Part shown: positions 18,958 to 27,339 of the stretch, one piece after another
Numbering within the stretch: the stretch's first letter is position 1
Layout of the letters: each line of letters opens with the position of its first letter
DNA from: Brachybacterium sp036311905
GTDB lineage: Bacteria > Actinomycetota > Actinomycetes > Actinomycetales > Dermabacteraceae
Length of the DNA stretch: 64,000 bases
Reading direction: 5' to 3'
NCBI RefSeq assembly: GCF_036311905.1
Contig: NZ_JAZDCH010000017.1
Span: 87,192 to 151,191, forward strand
Notes under the pieces: model-generated
Told to the model about the DNA's origin: nothing
The model's input: the letters and a program-made list of their open reading frames with translations, nothing else
Databases searched by the model: none
Program-made: the position numbers and the translations under genes

Positions 18958-19014
18958 CAATGGCCCGTTTCTCAACCATTTCTGAGGCGAAAGTGGTTGA
19001 GAAACGGGCCATTG
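18958..19014. terminator. 21-bp perfect hairpin after rplI
   Basis: Arms 18958-18978 and 18994-19014 pair perfectly. The stem continues past one bulged base by four more pairs (18979-18982 with 18989-18992) and closes on a 6-nt loop. It lies 79 bp past the rplI stop and probably ends the rpsF operon. It lacks a T tract and its AT-containing stem is unlike the other GC-only hairpins. Confidence 0.6.
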
Positions 19015-19093
19015 CGCGGGCCCTGGACGATCAGGCCGGTGCTGGACCGTCTGATCGCCTGCCGCTCGTACTCCACTCGGCGGAGTACGCCGA

Positions 19094-19564
19094 TCAGGCC
19101 TTGGACGAGCCCTTCGCGGCGACGACCTGGATGAGCAGGTTGGCGAAGATGTCGTCGTGGAGACGGACGGTCGCCTTGTGCTCGCCGAGCGCACGGATCG
19201 GGGCGGGGAACTCGACGGTGCGACGGTCGATGTCCTTGTCGAACGCCGACTTCACGCCCTCGGCGACCTCCTTGGAGGCCACGGCGCCGAAGAGGCGGCC
19301 GTTCTCGCCGGCGCGCTCCGCGATGACGACGGGCTTCGACTCCAGGGTCGCCTTGAGCGCCTGGGCCTCCTCGAGCGAGGCGATCGCGCGCTTGCCACGG
19401 GCGGCGCGGATCTGGTCGAGCTGGCGCTGGCCGCCCTTGGTCCACGGGGTCGCGAGACCGCGGGGCATCAGGAAGTTGCGCGCGTAGCCGTCCTTGACGT
19501 CGACGACGTCACCGGCGGTGCCGAGGCCGGAGACCTCGTGGGTGAGGATGAGCTTGGTGGTCAT
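19094..19564 (-). CDS. rplI: 50S ribosomal protein bL9
   Basis: A 156-residue bL9 with the N-terminal RNA-binding domain (KLILTHEVSGLGTAGDVVDV, then YARNFLMPRGLA), the long connecting helix and the C-terminal domain ending KATVRLHDDIFANLLIQVV. Length is slightly above the usual 148-150. bL9 binds 23S rRNA at the base of the L1 stalk and influences translational fidelity. It is the last gene of the rpsF-ssb-rpsR-rplI operon, 17 bp after rpsR, and a strong hairpin follows. Confidence 0.97.
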   Translation of the reverse strand: MTTKLILTHEVSGLGTAGDVVDVKDGYARNFLMPRGLATPWTKGGQRQLDQIRAARGKRAIASLEEAQALKATLESKPVVIAERAGENGRLFGAVASKEVAEGVKSAFDKDIDRRTVEFPAPIRALGEHKATVRLHDDIFANLLIQVVAAKGSSKA

Positions 19565-19581
19565 GTCTACGCCTTCCTCGC

Positions 19582-19818
19582 TCAGCGACCGGAGGTCGAG
19601 TAGGGCAGGAGCGCGATCTCGCGGGCGTTCTTCACGGCCTTCGCGATCTTGCGCTGCTCCTGGACGGAGACGCCGGTGACCCGACGGGCGCGGATCTTTC
19701 CGCGGTCGGAGATGAACTTGCGCAGCAGCGCGGCGTCCTTGTAGTCGACGGTCTCGAGACCGGCGGCCTTCAGCGGGTTCTGCTTCTTCTTCGGCTTGCG
19801 AAGAACAGGCTTGGCCAT
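19582..19818 (-). CDS. rpsR: 30S ribosomal protein bS18
   Basis: A 78-residue bS18 with YKDAALLRKFISDRGKI and the C-terminal RRVTGVSVQEQRKIAKAVK signature. It pairs with bS6 on the 30S platform. I start at ATG 19818, which has an AGAAAGGAG-type site upstream; the frame is open 23 codons further but without similarity. No zinc-binding Cys motif is present, so it is a C-minus form. The S6:S18 complex probably also represses this operon through its leader. Confidence 0.97.
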   Translation of the reverse strand: MAKPVLRKPKKKQNPLKAAGLETVDYKDAALLRKFISDRGKIRARRVTGVSVQEQRKIAKAVKNAREIALLPYSTSGR

Positions 19819-19925
19819 CGTGGTGCTCCTTCTTTCTGAGGGGAGCCCGGGCATGGACCCGGGATGGAGTGGATCAGTGTCGTGCATCGACCGGCGCGGG
19901 GCCGGTCAGACCGGTCGGGGACCGA

Positions 19926-20498
19926 TCAGAAGGGAGGGTCGTCGTACCCGCCCTGGTTGCCGCCGCCGGCCCACGGGTCGGCGTCGGGAGCGCCCTGCGG
20001 CGCATTGTTGTAACCGCCCTGCTGACCGCCGTAGCCGCCCTGGCCGCCGCCCTGCTGGCCGCCGCCGTAGCCGCCCTGGCCACCTCCCTGGTTGCCGCCG
20101 CCGAAGCCGCCGCGGCCTCCGCCGCCGCCTCCGCGCTGGACCTTGGTGGCCTTCGCGGTGGCGTAGCGCAGGGACGGACCGATCTCGTCGACGTCCAGCT
20201 CGACCGAGGTCCGCTGGTTGCCGTCACGGTCCTGGTAGGAGCGCTGCTTGAGACGGCCCTGCGCGATGACGCGGGAGCCCTTCTCGAGCGACTCGGCCAC
20301 GTTCTCCGCGGCGTCGCGCCAGATGGAGCAGCGGAGGAACAGCGCCTCGCCGTCCTTCCACTCGTTCGACTGACGGTCGAAGGTGCGGGGGGTGGACGCG
20401 ATGGTGAACGACGCGACGGCCACACCGGACTGCGTGAAGCGCAGCTCTGGGTCAGCGGTCAGGTTGCCGATCACGGTGATGACGGTGTCGTTCGCCAT
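19926..20498 (-). CDS. ssb: Single-stranded DNA-binding protein
   Basis: A 190-residue SSB. The OB fold occupies about residues 1-110 (VITVIGNLTADPELRFTQSG, FLRCSIWRDAAENVAESL, GSRVIAQGRLKQRSYQDRDG). A Gly/Gln-rich disordered tail follows, and the acidic tip DDPPF, which recruits replication and repair proteins, is intact. In the rpsF operon it sits between rpsF and rpsR, as is standard for Gram-positive bacteria. It acts as a tetramer coating single-stranded DNA. Start ATG 20498 has an AGGAG ribosome binding site. Confidence 0.96.
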   Translation of the reverse strand: MANDTVITVIGNLTADPELRFTQSGVAVASFTIASTPRTFDRQSNEWKDGEALFLRCSIWRDAAENVAESLEKGSRVIAQGRLKQRSYQDRDGNQRTSVELDVDEIGPSLRYATAKATKVQRGGGGGGRGGFGGGNQGGGQGGYGGGQQGGGQGGYGGQQGGYNNAPQGAPDADPWAGGGNQGGYDDPPF

Positions 20499-20554
20499 GG
20501 GTGCTCCTCTGCTCCGGGGTCGGATGGGGTGGTGCGCTGGTCAGCGACGCGAGG

Positions 20555-20845
20555 TCACTTGGCGTCGAGGCGCATGAGCTTGGTGCGCAGCACGGACTCG
20601 TTGAGTCCCAGCTGGCGGTCGAGCTCCTGAGCGGTCGCCGAGGTGGCGGTGAAGGTGAGGACGATGTAGATGCCCTCGGACTTCTTGTCGATCTCGTAGG
20701 CGAACTTGCGCTTGCCCCAGACGTCGACGTTGTCGACGGTGCCGCCCTCGGCCGGGACGACCTGGACGAGCTTCTCGAACGTAGTGCTCACGGTCCGCTC
20801 GTCGACGGACGGGTCGAGGATCACGACCATTTCGTACTTGCGCAT
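20555..20845 (-). CDS. rpsF: 30S ribosomal protein bS6
   Basis: A 96-residue bS6 starting MRKYEMVVILDPSVDERTV, with the central WGKRKFAYEIDKKSEGIYIV segment. It binds bS18 and the central domain of 16S rRNA. First gene of the rpsF-ssb-rpsR-rplI operon. A strong AGGAGGTGGG ribosome binding site precedes ATG 20845, and the site is predicted to be sequestered by the leader hairpin described separately, a likely autoregulation point. Confidence 0.97.
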   Translation of the reverse strand: MRKYEMVVILDPSVDERTVSTTFEKLVQVVPAEGGTVDNVDVWGKRKFAYEIDKKSEGIYIVLTFTATSATAQELDRQLGLNESVLRTKLMRLDAK

Positions 20846-20857
20846 GTCTGGTACCCA

Positions 20858-20900
20858 CCTCCTGTGGTCTCTGCGGCCACGGTCTCTCCGTGGCAGGAGG
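20858..20900 (-). promoter_or_regulatory. Probable S6:S18 autoregulatory leader
   Basis: On the minus strand cctcctg (20900-20894) can pair with the Shine-Dalgarno segment caggagg (20864-20858). Inside is a 6-7-bp hairpin (20893-20888 with 20882-20877, loop agaga), and CCG follows it directly in an asymmetric bulge. A stem-loop with a bulged CCG near the ribosome binding site is the known S6:S18 binding motif of rpsF leaders. Confidence 0.5.
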
Positions 20901-20950
20901 GTTCATGCCATCCGGGCGCGGCATCGGCGATGCGCGGCACGGACCGACCC

Positions 20951-20956
20951 AGCCTA
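20951..20956 (-). promoter_or_regulatory. Candidate -10 of the rpsF operon
   Basis: Minus-strand TAGGCT fits TANNNT about 100 bp upstream of rpsF. A clear -35 is missing. The rest of the 20846-21149 gap holds the leader and nothing else recognisable. Confidence 0.3.
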
Positions 20957-21149
20957 CCCGGCACCGTGATCTGCGGCCAGGGAGCGCCGACGGGTGCGCG
21001 GCGCATCACAGGGCCTGCGTCTGCGACGCCCCACGCCTCGACGTCCGCTCCGTCCCCACGATCGCGCGCGCCCCACCGTGGGCGGACGACCAGCGCCGAT
21101 GAGCGCTGCCCGGCCCGGGCCCCGCGGAGGGACGCGAGTCGCCCGGTGC

Positions 21150-23366
21150 TCAGGCCCCCGCGGGGAACCGCTCCCAGACGCGGTGGTTCCCGAGCAGGGC
21201 GATGATCTCGCCGAGCACGCTCTCGCCGTCCTCGCCGGCCACGAGCCCTGCGCCGCCGGGCGCGGTGCGCGCCTCGAGCGCCTCGCGGCCGGGGCCCCAG
21301 GCGCCGATCGCCTTCGCGTGGCGCCAGCACTCGTCGATCAGCTTGCCCACCCGCGGCTCGACCTCGCCGTTCCCGGGCGCGCCGGCCTTCGAGTCCACCG
21401 ACGGGCGGGAGTCCGGGGCCAGGAGCGGGTTGCCGGCGAGCAGCAGGGCGTCCACCTCGACGGAGGCGGCGGTGCCGAGCGTGCGAGCCACCGGCACTCC
21501 GGCGACCTCGCCGCCGCGCGGCGCGATGACCAGCGGGGTCATCGAGGCGGCGACGATCGCCTCGTGCAGCTCCAGCAGGCCCGCGTTGTCCGCCTCGGGG
21601 TCGACGACGATGCCGATCTTCCTGCCGTCGACGGGCCAGCTGCCGCCGAGCTGGGACAGCGGTGCGCTGGTTGCCGGCCCCTCCTCGGACCCGTCGGCCG
21701 GGACCGTCGGCTCCGGGGCGGGCAGGCCGAGGGCCGAAGCGACCCGCGCGCAGAGCTCGCCGTCGATGTTCGCCAGGCTCTGCAGCTGGCGCTCCTTGAT
21801 CGTGTTCTCGTAGCACTTGCCGAGCTCGAAGGAGTACGCGTCGACGATGTGGTCCTTCTCGACCGGCGTCATGCTGCGCCAGAACAGGCGGGCCTGGCTG
21901 AAGTGGTCCTCGAAGGTGGCCGAGAGCTCCCGCTCCTTCACCCCCTCGGGCACCCGGACCGGCAGGTCCTCGAAGGCGCCGTCCATCTCGCCCGCCATGA
22001 ACGGGCAGCCCCCGTCCAGGGAGTTCGGCTGATAGGGCGCGACACCGGCGTGGTCGCCCTGCTGGCCGTAGCCGTCCCGGAGCATGTCGTTGACCGGGGC
22101 GTGCGCACGGTTGATCGGCAGCTGCGCGAAGTTCGGCCCGCCGAGCCGGGTGAGCTGGGTGTCGACGTAGGAGAACAGCCGCACCTGCAGCAGCGGGTCG
22201 TCGGTGACGTCGATGCCCGGCACCAGATGCCCGGGGTTGAAGGCGACCTGCTCGGTCTCGGCGAAGTAGTTGCTGGGGTTGCGGTCCAGGGTGAGACGGC
22301 CGATGGGCTGCACCGGCGCCAGCTCCTCGGGCACGAACTTCGTGGGGTCCAGCAGATCGATGCCCTCGAAGCTCTGCTCCTCGTTGTCGGGGAACACCTG
22401 GATCCCGAGCTCCCAGCTGGGGTGGGCGCCGGACTCGATCGCATCGGCGAGGTCGCGGCGATGGAAGTCCGGGTCGTTGCCGCCCAGGAGCTGCGCCTCC
22501 TCCCAGGTCAGCGAGTGCACGCCGAGCTGAGGCTTCCAATGGAACTTCACCAACGAGGTCTCCCCGGCAGCGTTCGCGAGCCGGAAGGTGTGGACCCCGA
22601 AGCCCTCCATCGTCCGGTAGGACCGCGGGATGCCGCGATCGCCCATGAACCACAGGGTGTGATGCTGGGCCTCGGTGTGCAGGGAGACGAAGTCCCAGAA
22701 GGTGTCGTGCGCGCTCTGGGCCTGGGGGATCTCCCGATCGGGATGGGGCTTGGCGGCGTGGACGACGTCGGGGAACTTGATGCCGTCCTGGATGAAGAAC
22801 ACCGGGATGTTGTTGGCGACCAGGTCGAAGGTTCCCTCGTCGGTGTAGAACTTCGTGGCGAAGCCGCGCGTGTCCCGGGCGGTGTCCATCGAGCCGCGCG
22901 AGCCGACGACGGTGGAGAAGCGGGTGAACACCTCGGTGCGCTTCCCCTTGGCGAGGAATCCGGCCCGGCACACGGGCTCCGCGGTGCCGTACCCCTCGAA
23001 GACGCCATGGGCGGCGGCACCACGGGCATGGACCACTCGTTCCGGGATCCGCTCGTGGTCGAAATGGGTGATCTTCTCGCGCAGGTGGTGGTCCTGCAGC
23101 AGCACGGGGCCGCGCCGGCCCGCCTTCAGCGAGTGGTCGGTGTCGCGCAGCCGTGCTCCCTGCGAGGTGGTCAGGAAGGCACCCTGCTGGGCGTTCGTGC
23201 TGCGCTCCGGGCCCGGCTCGGCGCCGGTGGGCGTGCGCGGCTGCGCACCCTCCTGATCGGGCTTCGGCGGGAGGGGCCCGTCCGGTGTGGTCGGCTCCTC
23301 GAGCTGGGGCGGGCGGCTGCCGGGCCGGCCGGGAGCGGGGGTGGGGGTCTTCTTCGGAGGGGTCAT
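21150..23366 (-). CDS. katE: Large-subunit (clade 2) catalase HPII type
   Basis: A 738-residue haem catalase of the large-subunit class. It has a Pro-rich N-terminal arm (1-65), the catalase barrel with catalytic His in RIPERVVHARGAAAHGVFEG, Asn in DLVANNIPVFFIQD and haem-ligand Tyr in RLFSYVDTQLTRLG, and a C-terminal flavodoxin/class I glutaminase-like domain from about residue 575 (GRKIGIVVDPEADNAGLLEL). It removes hydrogen peroxide. I start at ATG 23366, with GAGGAG at proper spacing; the frame extends 16 codons further without support. It is divergent from the membrane-protein gene at 23537. Confidence 0.95.
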   Translation of the reverse strand: MTPPKKTPTPAPGRPGSRPPQLEEPTTPDGPLPPKPDQEGAQPRTPTGAEPGPERSTNAQQGAFLTTSQGARLRDTDHSLKAGRRGPVLLQDHHLREKITHFDHERIPERVVHARGAAAHGVFEGYGTAEPVCRAGFLAKGKRTEVFTRFSTVVGSRGSMDTARDTRGFATKFYTDEGTFDLVANNIPVFFIQDGIKFPDVVHAAKPHPDREIPQAQSAHDTFWDFVSLHTEAQHHTLWFMGDRGIPRSYRTMEGFGVHTFRLANAAGETSLVKFHWKPQLGVHSLTWEEAQLLGGNDPDFHRRDLADAIESGAHPSWELGIQVFPDNEEQSFEGIDLLDPTKFVPEELAPVQPIGRLTLDRNPSNYFAETEQVAFNPGHLVPGIDVTDDPLLQVRLFSYVDTQLTRLGGPNFAQLPINRAHAPVNDMLRDGYGQQGDHAGVAPYQPNSLDGGCPFMAGEMDGAFEDLPVRVPEGVKERELSATFEDHFSQARLFWRSMTPVEKDHIVDAYSFELGKCYENTIKERQLQSLANIDGELCARVASALGLPAPEPTVPADGSEEGPATSAPLSQLGGSWPVDGRKIGIVVDPEADNAGLLELHEAIVAASMTPLVIAPRGGEVAGVPVARTLGTAASVEVDALLLAGNPLLAPDSRPSVDSKAGAPGNGEVEPRVGKLIDECWRHAKAIGAWGPGREALEARTAPGGAGLVAGEDGESVLGEIIALLGNHRVWERFPAGA

Positions 23367-23536
23367 GACGTGTCTCCTCGGGGATTTGCGCGGATCGTCG
23401 CTGACGCCGGTCACGGTAGGCGTGTACGCGGCGGACCGACAGTCGCCCGAGCGTTCGTGCAGGGCAGTGCGCAGAACGATCGGTCCGGCATGGTGCCCTC
23501 GCCGCGAACAACGCGCTGCGGGAGGAGTTCACCCTC

Positions 23537-24382
23537 GTGGACGCCGTCCTGATGCTGACCGAGATTCCCCGGCTGTCCCACGGCAGGCCGGAGATCGCGA
23601 AGCTCATCCCCAACCATCACGCCGCCTCACTCTCGTATCCCACTCTCGGGGTCCTCGGGAGGCGGCGGCTCATCGCGCTGTTCATGTCCTGCGTGCTCCG
23701 ACTCGTCGACAACGCGCCCGAGGAGGAGCGGGAGCGGTACGACCTGCGATGGAACCGCTGGTTGGAGCCGGAGGCGGCGGAGGACGCCGCTCGGTACCTG
23801 CACGCGCACACGCTCACCGGCGTCCCGCGCACCGTGCTGGGGATGGTGGCGACCAACGCCCCTTGGCGCACGGCGCCCCAGCTCTCCTCGGCACTTGCCG
23901 CCGCCTCCGCCGCCGGGGCGTTCGGCGTCTTCTACAGCTACATCTGGCAGATGTCCGCCGCGCTGTCGACAGGCCGCCCGGTGATGATCGGCCTGCTCGC
24001 GATCACCTCGATGGTGGTGTGGCTGCTGCTGAGCAACGGCCTCTGGGAGCGCGCGAGCCATGCGGAGCCTGCCGAGGTCCTCGTGTACTACAACCTCTCC
24101 ACCGTGCTCACCTTGTTTCTGCGCGTGCTCGCTCTCTACCTGTCGCTGTTCGCGCTGATCCTCGCGGCCGGTCTGGTGGTGATCGATCCGGACTTCATGG
24201 CGCAGATCGTCCAGCGGCCGGTGGATCTGTCGAACTACGTGGACATCGCGTGGCTGAGCGCCGCGATGGGGGTGGTCGCCGGCGGTCTCGTCACGAGCTT
24301 CGACGAGTCGACGGACCTGCGAAGGCTCACCCACGGGAGGCGTGAGATGTCACGCCGCCGGCAGGACGAGGACGACCGCTGA
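23537..24382 (+). CDS. Membrane protein of unknown function
   Basis: A 281-residue protein I do not recognise. An N-terminal soluble part of about 110 residues (NHHAASLSYPTLGVLGRRRL, WNRWLEPEAAEDAARYLHAH) is followed by about four hydrophobic segments (near 119-135, 142-165, 185-212, 234-250) and a basic tail. There is no signal peptide, so the N-terminus is cytoplasmic. GTG 23537 has GGAGG 11-12 nt upstream, which is distant. The frame stays open upstream and reads AANNALREEFTL, which looks coding, so the true start may be earlier. It is divergent from katE by 170 bp. Confidence 0.6.
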   Translation: MDAVLMLTEIPRLSHGRPEIAKLIPNHHAASLSYPTLGVLGRRRLIALFMSCVLRLVDNAPEEERERYDLRWNRWLEPEAAEDAARYLHAHTLTGVPRTVLGMVATNAPWRTAPQLSSALAAASAAGAFGVFYSYIWQMSAALSTGRPVMIGLLAITSMVVWLLLSNGLWERASHAEPAEVLVYYNLSTVLTLFLRVLALYLSLFALILAAGLVVIDPDFMAQIVQRPVDLSNYVDIAWLSAAMGVVAGGLVTSFDESTDLRRLTHGRREMSRRRQDEDDR

Positions 24383-24435
24383 GCCGCCCGCAGGGCGGCC
24401 GGTGCAGCTCTCGGTCTTCCGCGGAGAGCCGCACC
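24383..24435. terminator. Two adjacent hairpins between convergent genes
   Basis: Hairpin one is 24383-24389 with 24393-24399 (7 bp, 3-nt loop). Hairpin two is 24401-24412 with 24424-24435 (one mismatch). They lie between the stop of the membrane-protein gene and the 3' end of the PBP gene and probably terminate both. Confidence 0.6.
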
Positions 24436-24469
24436 GCGCGGCCGCGGGTCAACCGACCCGTGTGCGCGG

Positions 24470-27166
24470 TCAGTCGCCGCCGGTGGTGGTCTGCGCGGTC
24501 TCGCCCGCGGCGTCCGTCTCCCCGTCGTCGCGACCGGTCACGTTGCCGTTCCCGTTCCCGCGGCCGCCGCCCTGCCCCTGGCCCTGCGTGTCCGTGCCCT
24601 CGGTGGGCTGGGTCTCGCCGGGTTCGGTGGTCTGCTCGATCGGCTCCTCGGTCGTGGGCTCCTCGGTGGTGGGCTCCTCCGAGGGCTCCTCGGTCGTGGG
24701 CTCCTCCGTGGTGGGCTCCTCGGTCGTCGGCTCCTCGGTGGTGGGCTCCTCCGAGGGCTCCTCGGTCGGCTGCTGCGTGGCGGGCTCGCGCGGCGCTTGG
24801 GTGCTGCGGGAGCGCTTCTCGTTGTCGAGCGTGACCTCGTCGGGGAAGTCCAGCTCCTCCTGGCCCTCCAGGGAGGTCGACATGATGTCGCCCCAGACCT
24901 GGGTGGGGAAGGTGCCGCCGGTGATGGAGTCCTCGCCGCCGAAGGCGGTCAGCGCCTCCTCGGAGGTGCCGTCGGCCGAGGGCTGGAACATGCCCACCGC
25001 CGTGACCAGCTGCGGGGTGAAGCCCACGAACCACGCCGAGCGGAAGCTCTCCGAAGTACCGGTCTTGCCGGCCACGGGGCGGCCGTCCATGACGTCCTGG
25101 AGGGAACGGGCCGAGCCCGAGGTGGGCGGGCCCTGCAGGGCCACGGTCGCGTTGATCGCGACCTCCTCGTCGAGCGCCTGGGTCTCCGAGACCTCGTGCT
25201 CGTAGGCGGAGGACCCGTCGGGACGGGTGACCGACTGGACGATGTACGAGCTGCGGTGGACGCCGCCCGAGGCGATGGTCGCGTAGACCTCGCCCATCTC
25301 GAGCACCGTCGGGGAGGCGGAGCCGAGCACGTTCGAGGGCACCGGATCCAGGCCCGGGGTGTCCTCCGGCAAGCCCAGCGTGATCGCGGTCTCCTGCGTG
25401 CGCTCGGGGCCGATCTCCAAGTTGATCTCCGCGTAGGCGGTGTTGATCGAGCTGGTGGTCGCCTTCTCGAGGGTGACTCGGCCGTAGTCGACGTCGTTGA
25501 AGTTCTTCACCGTCCAGCCGCCGGGGACGTCGAAGGACTTCGGCGAGTTCCCGTCCCAGCGCGAGTCCAGCGGGTAGCCGTCCTCGAGGGCGGCGATGAG
25601 GGTGAAGGTCTTGAAGATCGAGCCGGCCTGCATCCGCGACTGGGTCGCGTCGTTGCGGGACTGGGTGACGTAGTCCGCGCCGCCGTACATGCCGCGGATC
25701 GCCCCGGTGGAGGGGTCGATGGTCACGGTGCCGACGTGGTTGTTCTCGGGCCGGTCGTCCGGGAGGTTCTCGATCGCCTGGACGGTGTTCTGCTGGATCA
25801 TCGGGTCGATCGTGGAGACGATCGTGAACCCGCCCGTGTTGATCTCGTCCTCGGTGAAGCCCTGCGCCACGAGCTCCTTGCGGACCTGGGCCAGCAGGTA
25901 GCCGTTGGTGCCGCCGAGCGAGTTCTCGTTCGCGGGGTCGATGGTCTCGGGGAACTGGAGGGCGTCACCCTCGGCCGGGGTCATCTGCCCGAGGTTCACC
26001 TGGCGGGTGATCACGCGGTCCCACAGCTCGGTCGCCTTCTCCGGGTTCTCCGCCGGGTCGTAGGCCGACGGGGCGGGGATCACGGCGACCAGCAGCGCGG
26101 CCTCCGCGTCGGTCATCTCCGCGGCGGGCTTGCCGAAGTACGCCTGGGAGGCCTCCTCGACGCCGTAGGCACCGCGGCCGAAGTAGATGGTGTTGAGGTA
26201 GCGGGAGAGGATCTCGTCCTTGGACAGCTCCTCGTCGATCTTCAGCGCCATCACCATCTCGCGGACCTTGCCGACGTAACTGGTGGTGGTGCCGGTGTAG
26301 TACCGCTCCACGTACTGCTGGGTGATGGTGGACCCGCCCTGGCGGGCTCCGCCGGAGAGGTTGTTGATCAGGGCGCGGGCGATGCCGCGCGGGGAGATGC
26401 CGCGGTTGTCGTAGAAGCTCGAGTCCTCGCTCGCGACGACCGCGTCCTTGACGTTCTGCGGGATCTCGTCGGAGGAGAGCTCGGTGCGGTTGATCTCGCT
26501 GAACTGGCCCATCTCGGTCTCGCCGTCGGCGAAGTACACCCGGGTGGTCTGCGCGAGGGCGAAGTCCGAGGGCTCGGGCACCTCGGTGTCGTTGTACAGC
26601 CACACGGAGAAGCCGACGCCGGCGATGACCAGCAGCGCGGCGAAGCCCGCGATCATGCGGAACGACGGGATCCAGCGCCAGGGGTTCTTCGCCCCGGCGC
26701 GCGGGTAGTTCAGGAAGTTGGTGGCACGGGCCTTGCGGGGCTTCCCGCCGGAGCGCTTCGCGGCGGTCCCCGCGGCGGCCGAGCTCGCGGCTCCAGCCTT
26801 CGCGGCGCCGGCCTTCGCGCCCCCGTCGGCGGAGCGGGCGTGGCGCCGGGAGACCGAGGGGCCGCCGGCGGGTCCACCGGACGAGCTCTTCGCGGCGCCG
26901 CTCTTCGCGGTCGCGGGCTTCGCTCCGGAGCCCTTTGCGGCGGAGCGCTTCGCGGTCGCGCCCGCGCCGGCCGCGGCACCTGCCGCAGCGGCGCCGTCGG
27001 CGCGTCGGCCCGTGCGGCTGGTGCCGCGGGGCTCCTCGCTCGGCGAGCTGCCGGACGGCTTCGAGGACGACGAGGAACGCCGCACTCCGGCTGCGCGACG
27101 TGCGCCGCCGGTCTGCTTCCTGGCTCGATCCGACGAGCCGCGGGACGAGCGTCGAGAGTCGCTCAC
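24470..27166 (-). CDS. Class A penicillin-binding protein (PBP1-type)
   Basis: An 898-residue bifunctional peptidoglycan synthase. A long Ala/Lys/Ser-rich cytoplasmic arm (1-165) precedes one membrane helix (about 170-192). The GT51 domain follows (EDSSFYDNRGISPRGIARA, GGSTITQQYVERYYT), then the transpeptidase domain with AGSIFKTF (Ser near 516), SSINTAYAEI and GKTGTSES (about 701). The last 100 residues are an acidic TTEEP/SEEP repeat tail, then a Gly/Asn-rich end. It polymerises and crosslinks lipid II outside the membrane. The GTG start has AGGAG six bases upstream. The long basic head and acidic tail exceed the usual family length. Confidence 0.93.
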   Translation of the reverse strand: MSDSRRSSRGSSDRARKQTGGARRAAGVRRSSSSSKPSGSSPSEEPRGTSRTGRRADGAAAAGAAAGAGATAKRSAAKGSGAKPATAKSGAAKSSSGGPAGGPSVSRRHARSADGGAKAGAAKAGAASSAAAGTAAKRSGGKPRKARATNFLNYPRAGAKNPWRWIPSFRMIAGFAALLVIAGVGFSVWLYNDTEVPEPSDFALAQTTRVYFADGETEMGQFSEINRTELSSDEIPQNVKDAVVASEDSSFYDNRGISPRGIARALINNLSGGARQGGSTITQQYVERYYTGTTTSYVGKVREMVMALKIDEELSKDEILSRYLNTIYFGRGAYGVEEASQAYFGKPAAEMTDAEAALLVAVIPAPSAYDPAENPEKATELWDRVITRQVNLGQMTPAEGDALQFPETIDPANENSLGGTNGYLLAQVRKELVAQGFTEDEINTGGFTIVSTIDPMIQQNTVQAIENLPDDRPENNHVGTVTIDPSTGAIRGMYGGADYVTQSRNDATQSRMQAGSIFKTFTLIAALEDGYPLDSRWDGNSPKSFDVPGGWTVKNFNDVDYGRVTLEKATTSSINTAYAEINLEIGPERTQETAITLGLPEDTPGLDPVPSNVLGSASPTVLEMGEVYATIASGGVHRSSYIVQSVTRPDGSSAYEHEVSETQALDEEVAINATVALQGPPTSGSARSLQDVMDGRPVAGKTGTSESFRSAWFVGFTPQLVTAVGMFQPSADGTSEEALTAFGGEDSITGGTFPTQVWGDIMSTSLEGQEELDFPDEVTLDNEKRSRSTQAPREPATQQPTEEPSEEPTTEEPTTEEPTTEEPTTEEPSEEPTTEEPTTEEPIEQTTEPGETQPTEGTDTQGQGQGGGRGNGNGNVTGRDDGETDAAGETAQTTTGGD
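24610..24790 (-). repeat. Acidic TTEEP coding repeat in PBP gene
   Basis: About ten 15-bp units encode TTEEP or SEEP in series in the PBP tail. The near-identical units could expand or contract by slippage. Confidence 0.8.
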
Positions 27167-27339
27167 GGGCTGCTCCTAGTCCTTCGGGGGCACGGACGGG
27201 TGGCACCCCGCGAGGGGGCGCAGTCCCTCAGTATGGGCACGCCCCCCTCACGACGGAACGACCTGGCGTCGAAGCACACAGGGTGTGCACGTTCCATGCG
27301 GCGCCGCTCACAGCGCGGCGGCGAGCCTCCACAGGACCC

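Noticed and set aside
17275..19194. Full 639-codon frame as the permease
   Set aside because: The first 160 codons run through intergenic inverted repeats and are Pro/Ala/Arg noise; the transporter begins shortly before the LGHGQMAMIAMG helix.
20821..23613. Minus-strand frame of 930 codons over the catalase
   Set aside because: Shadow frame rich in Arg, Pro and Gly; the catalase motifs lie in the other minus-strand frame.
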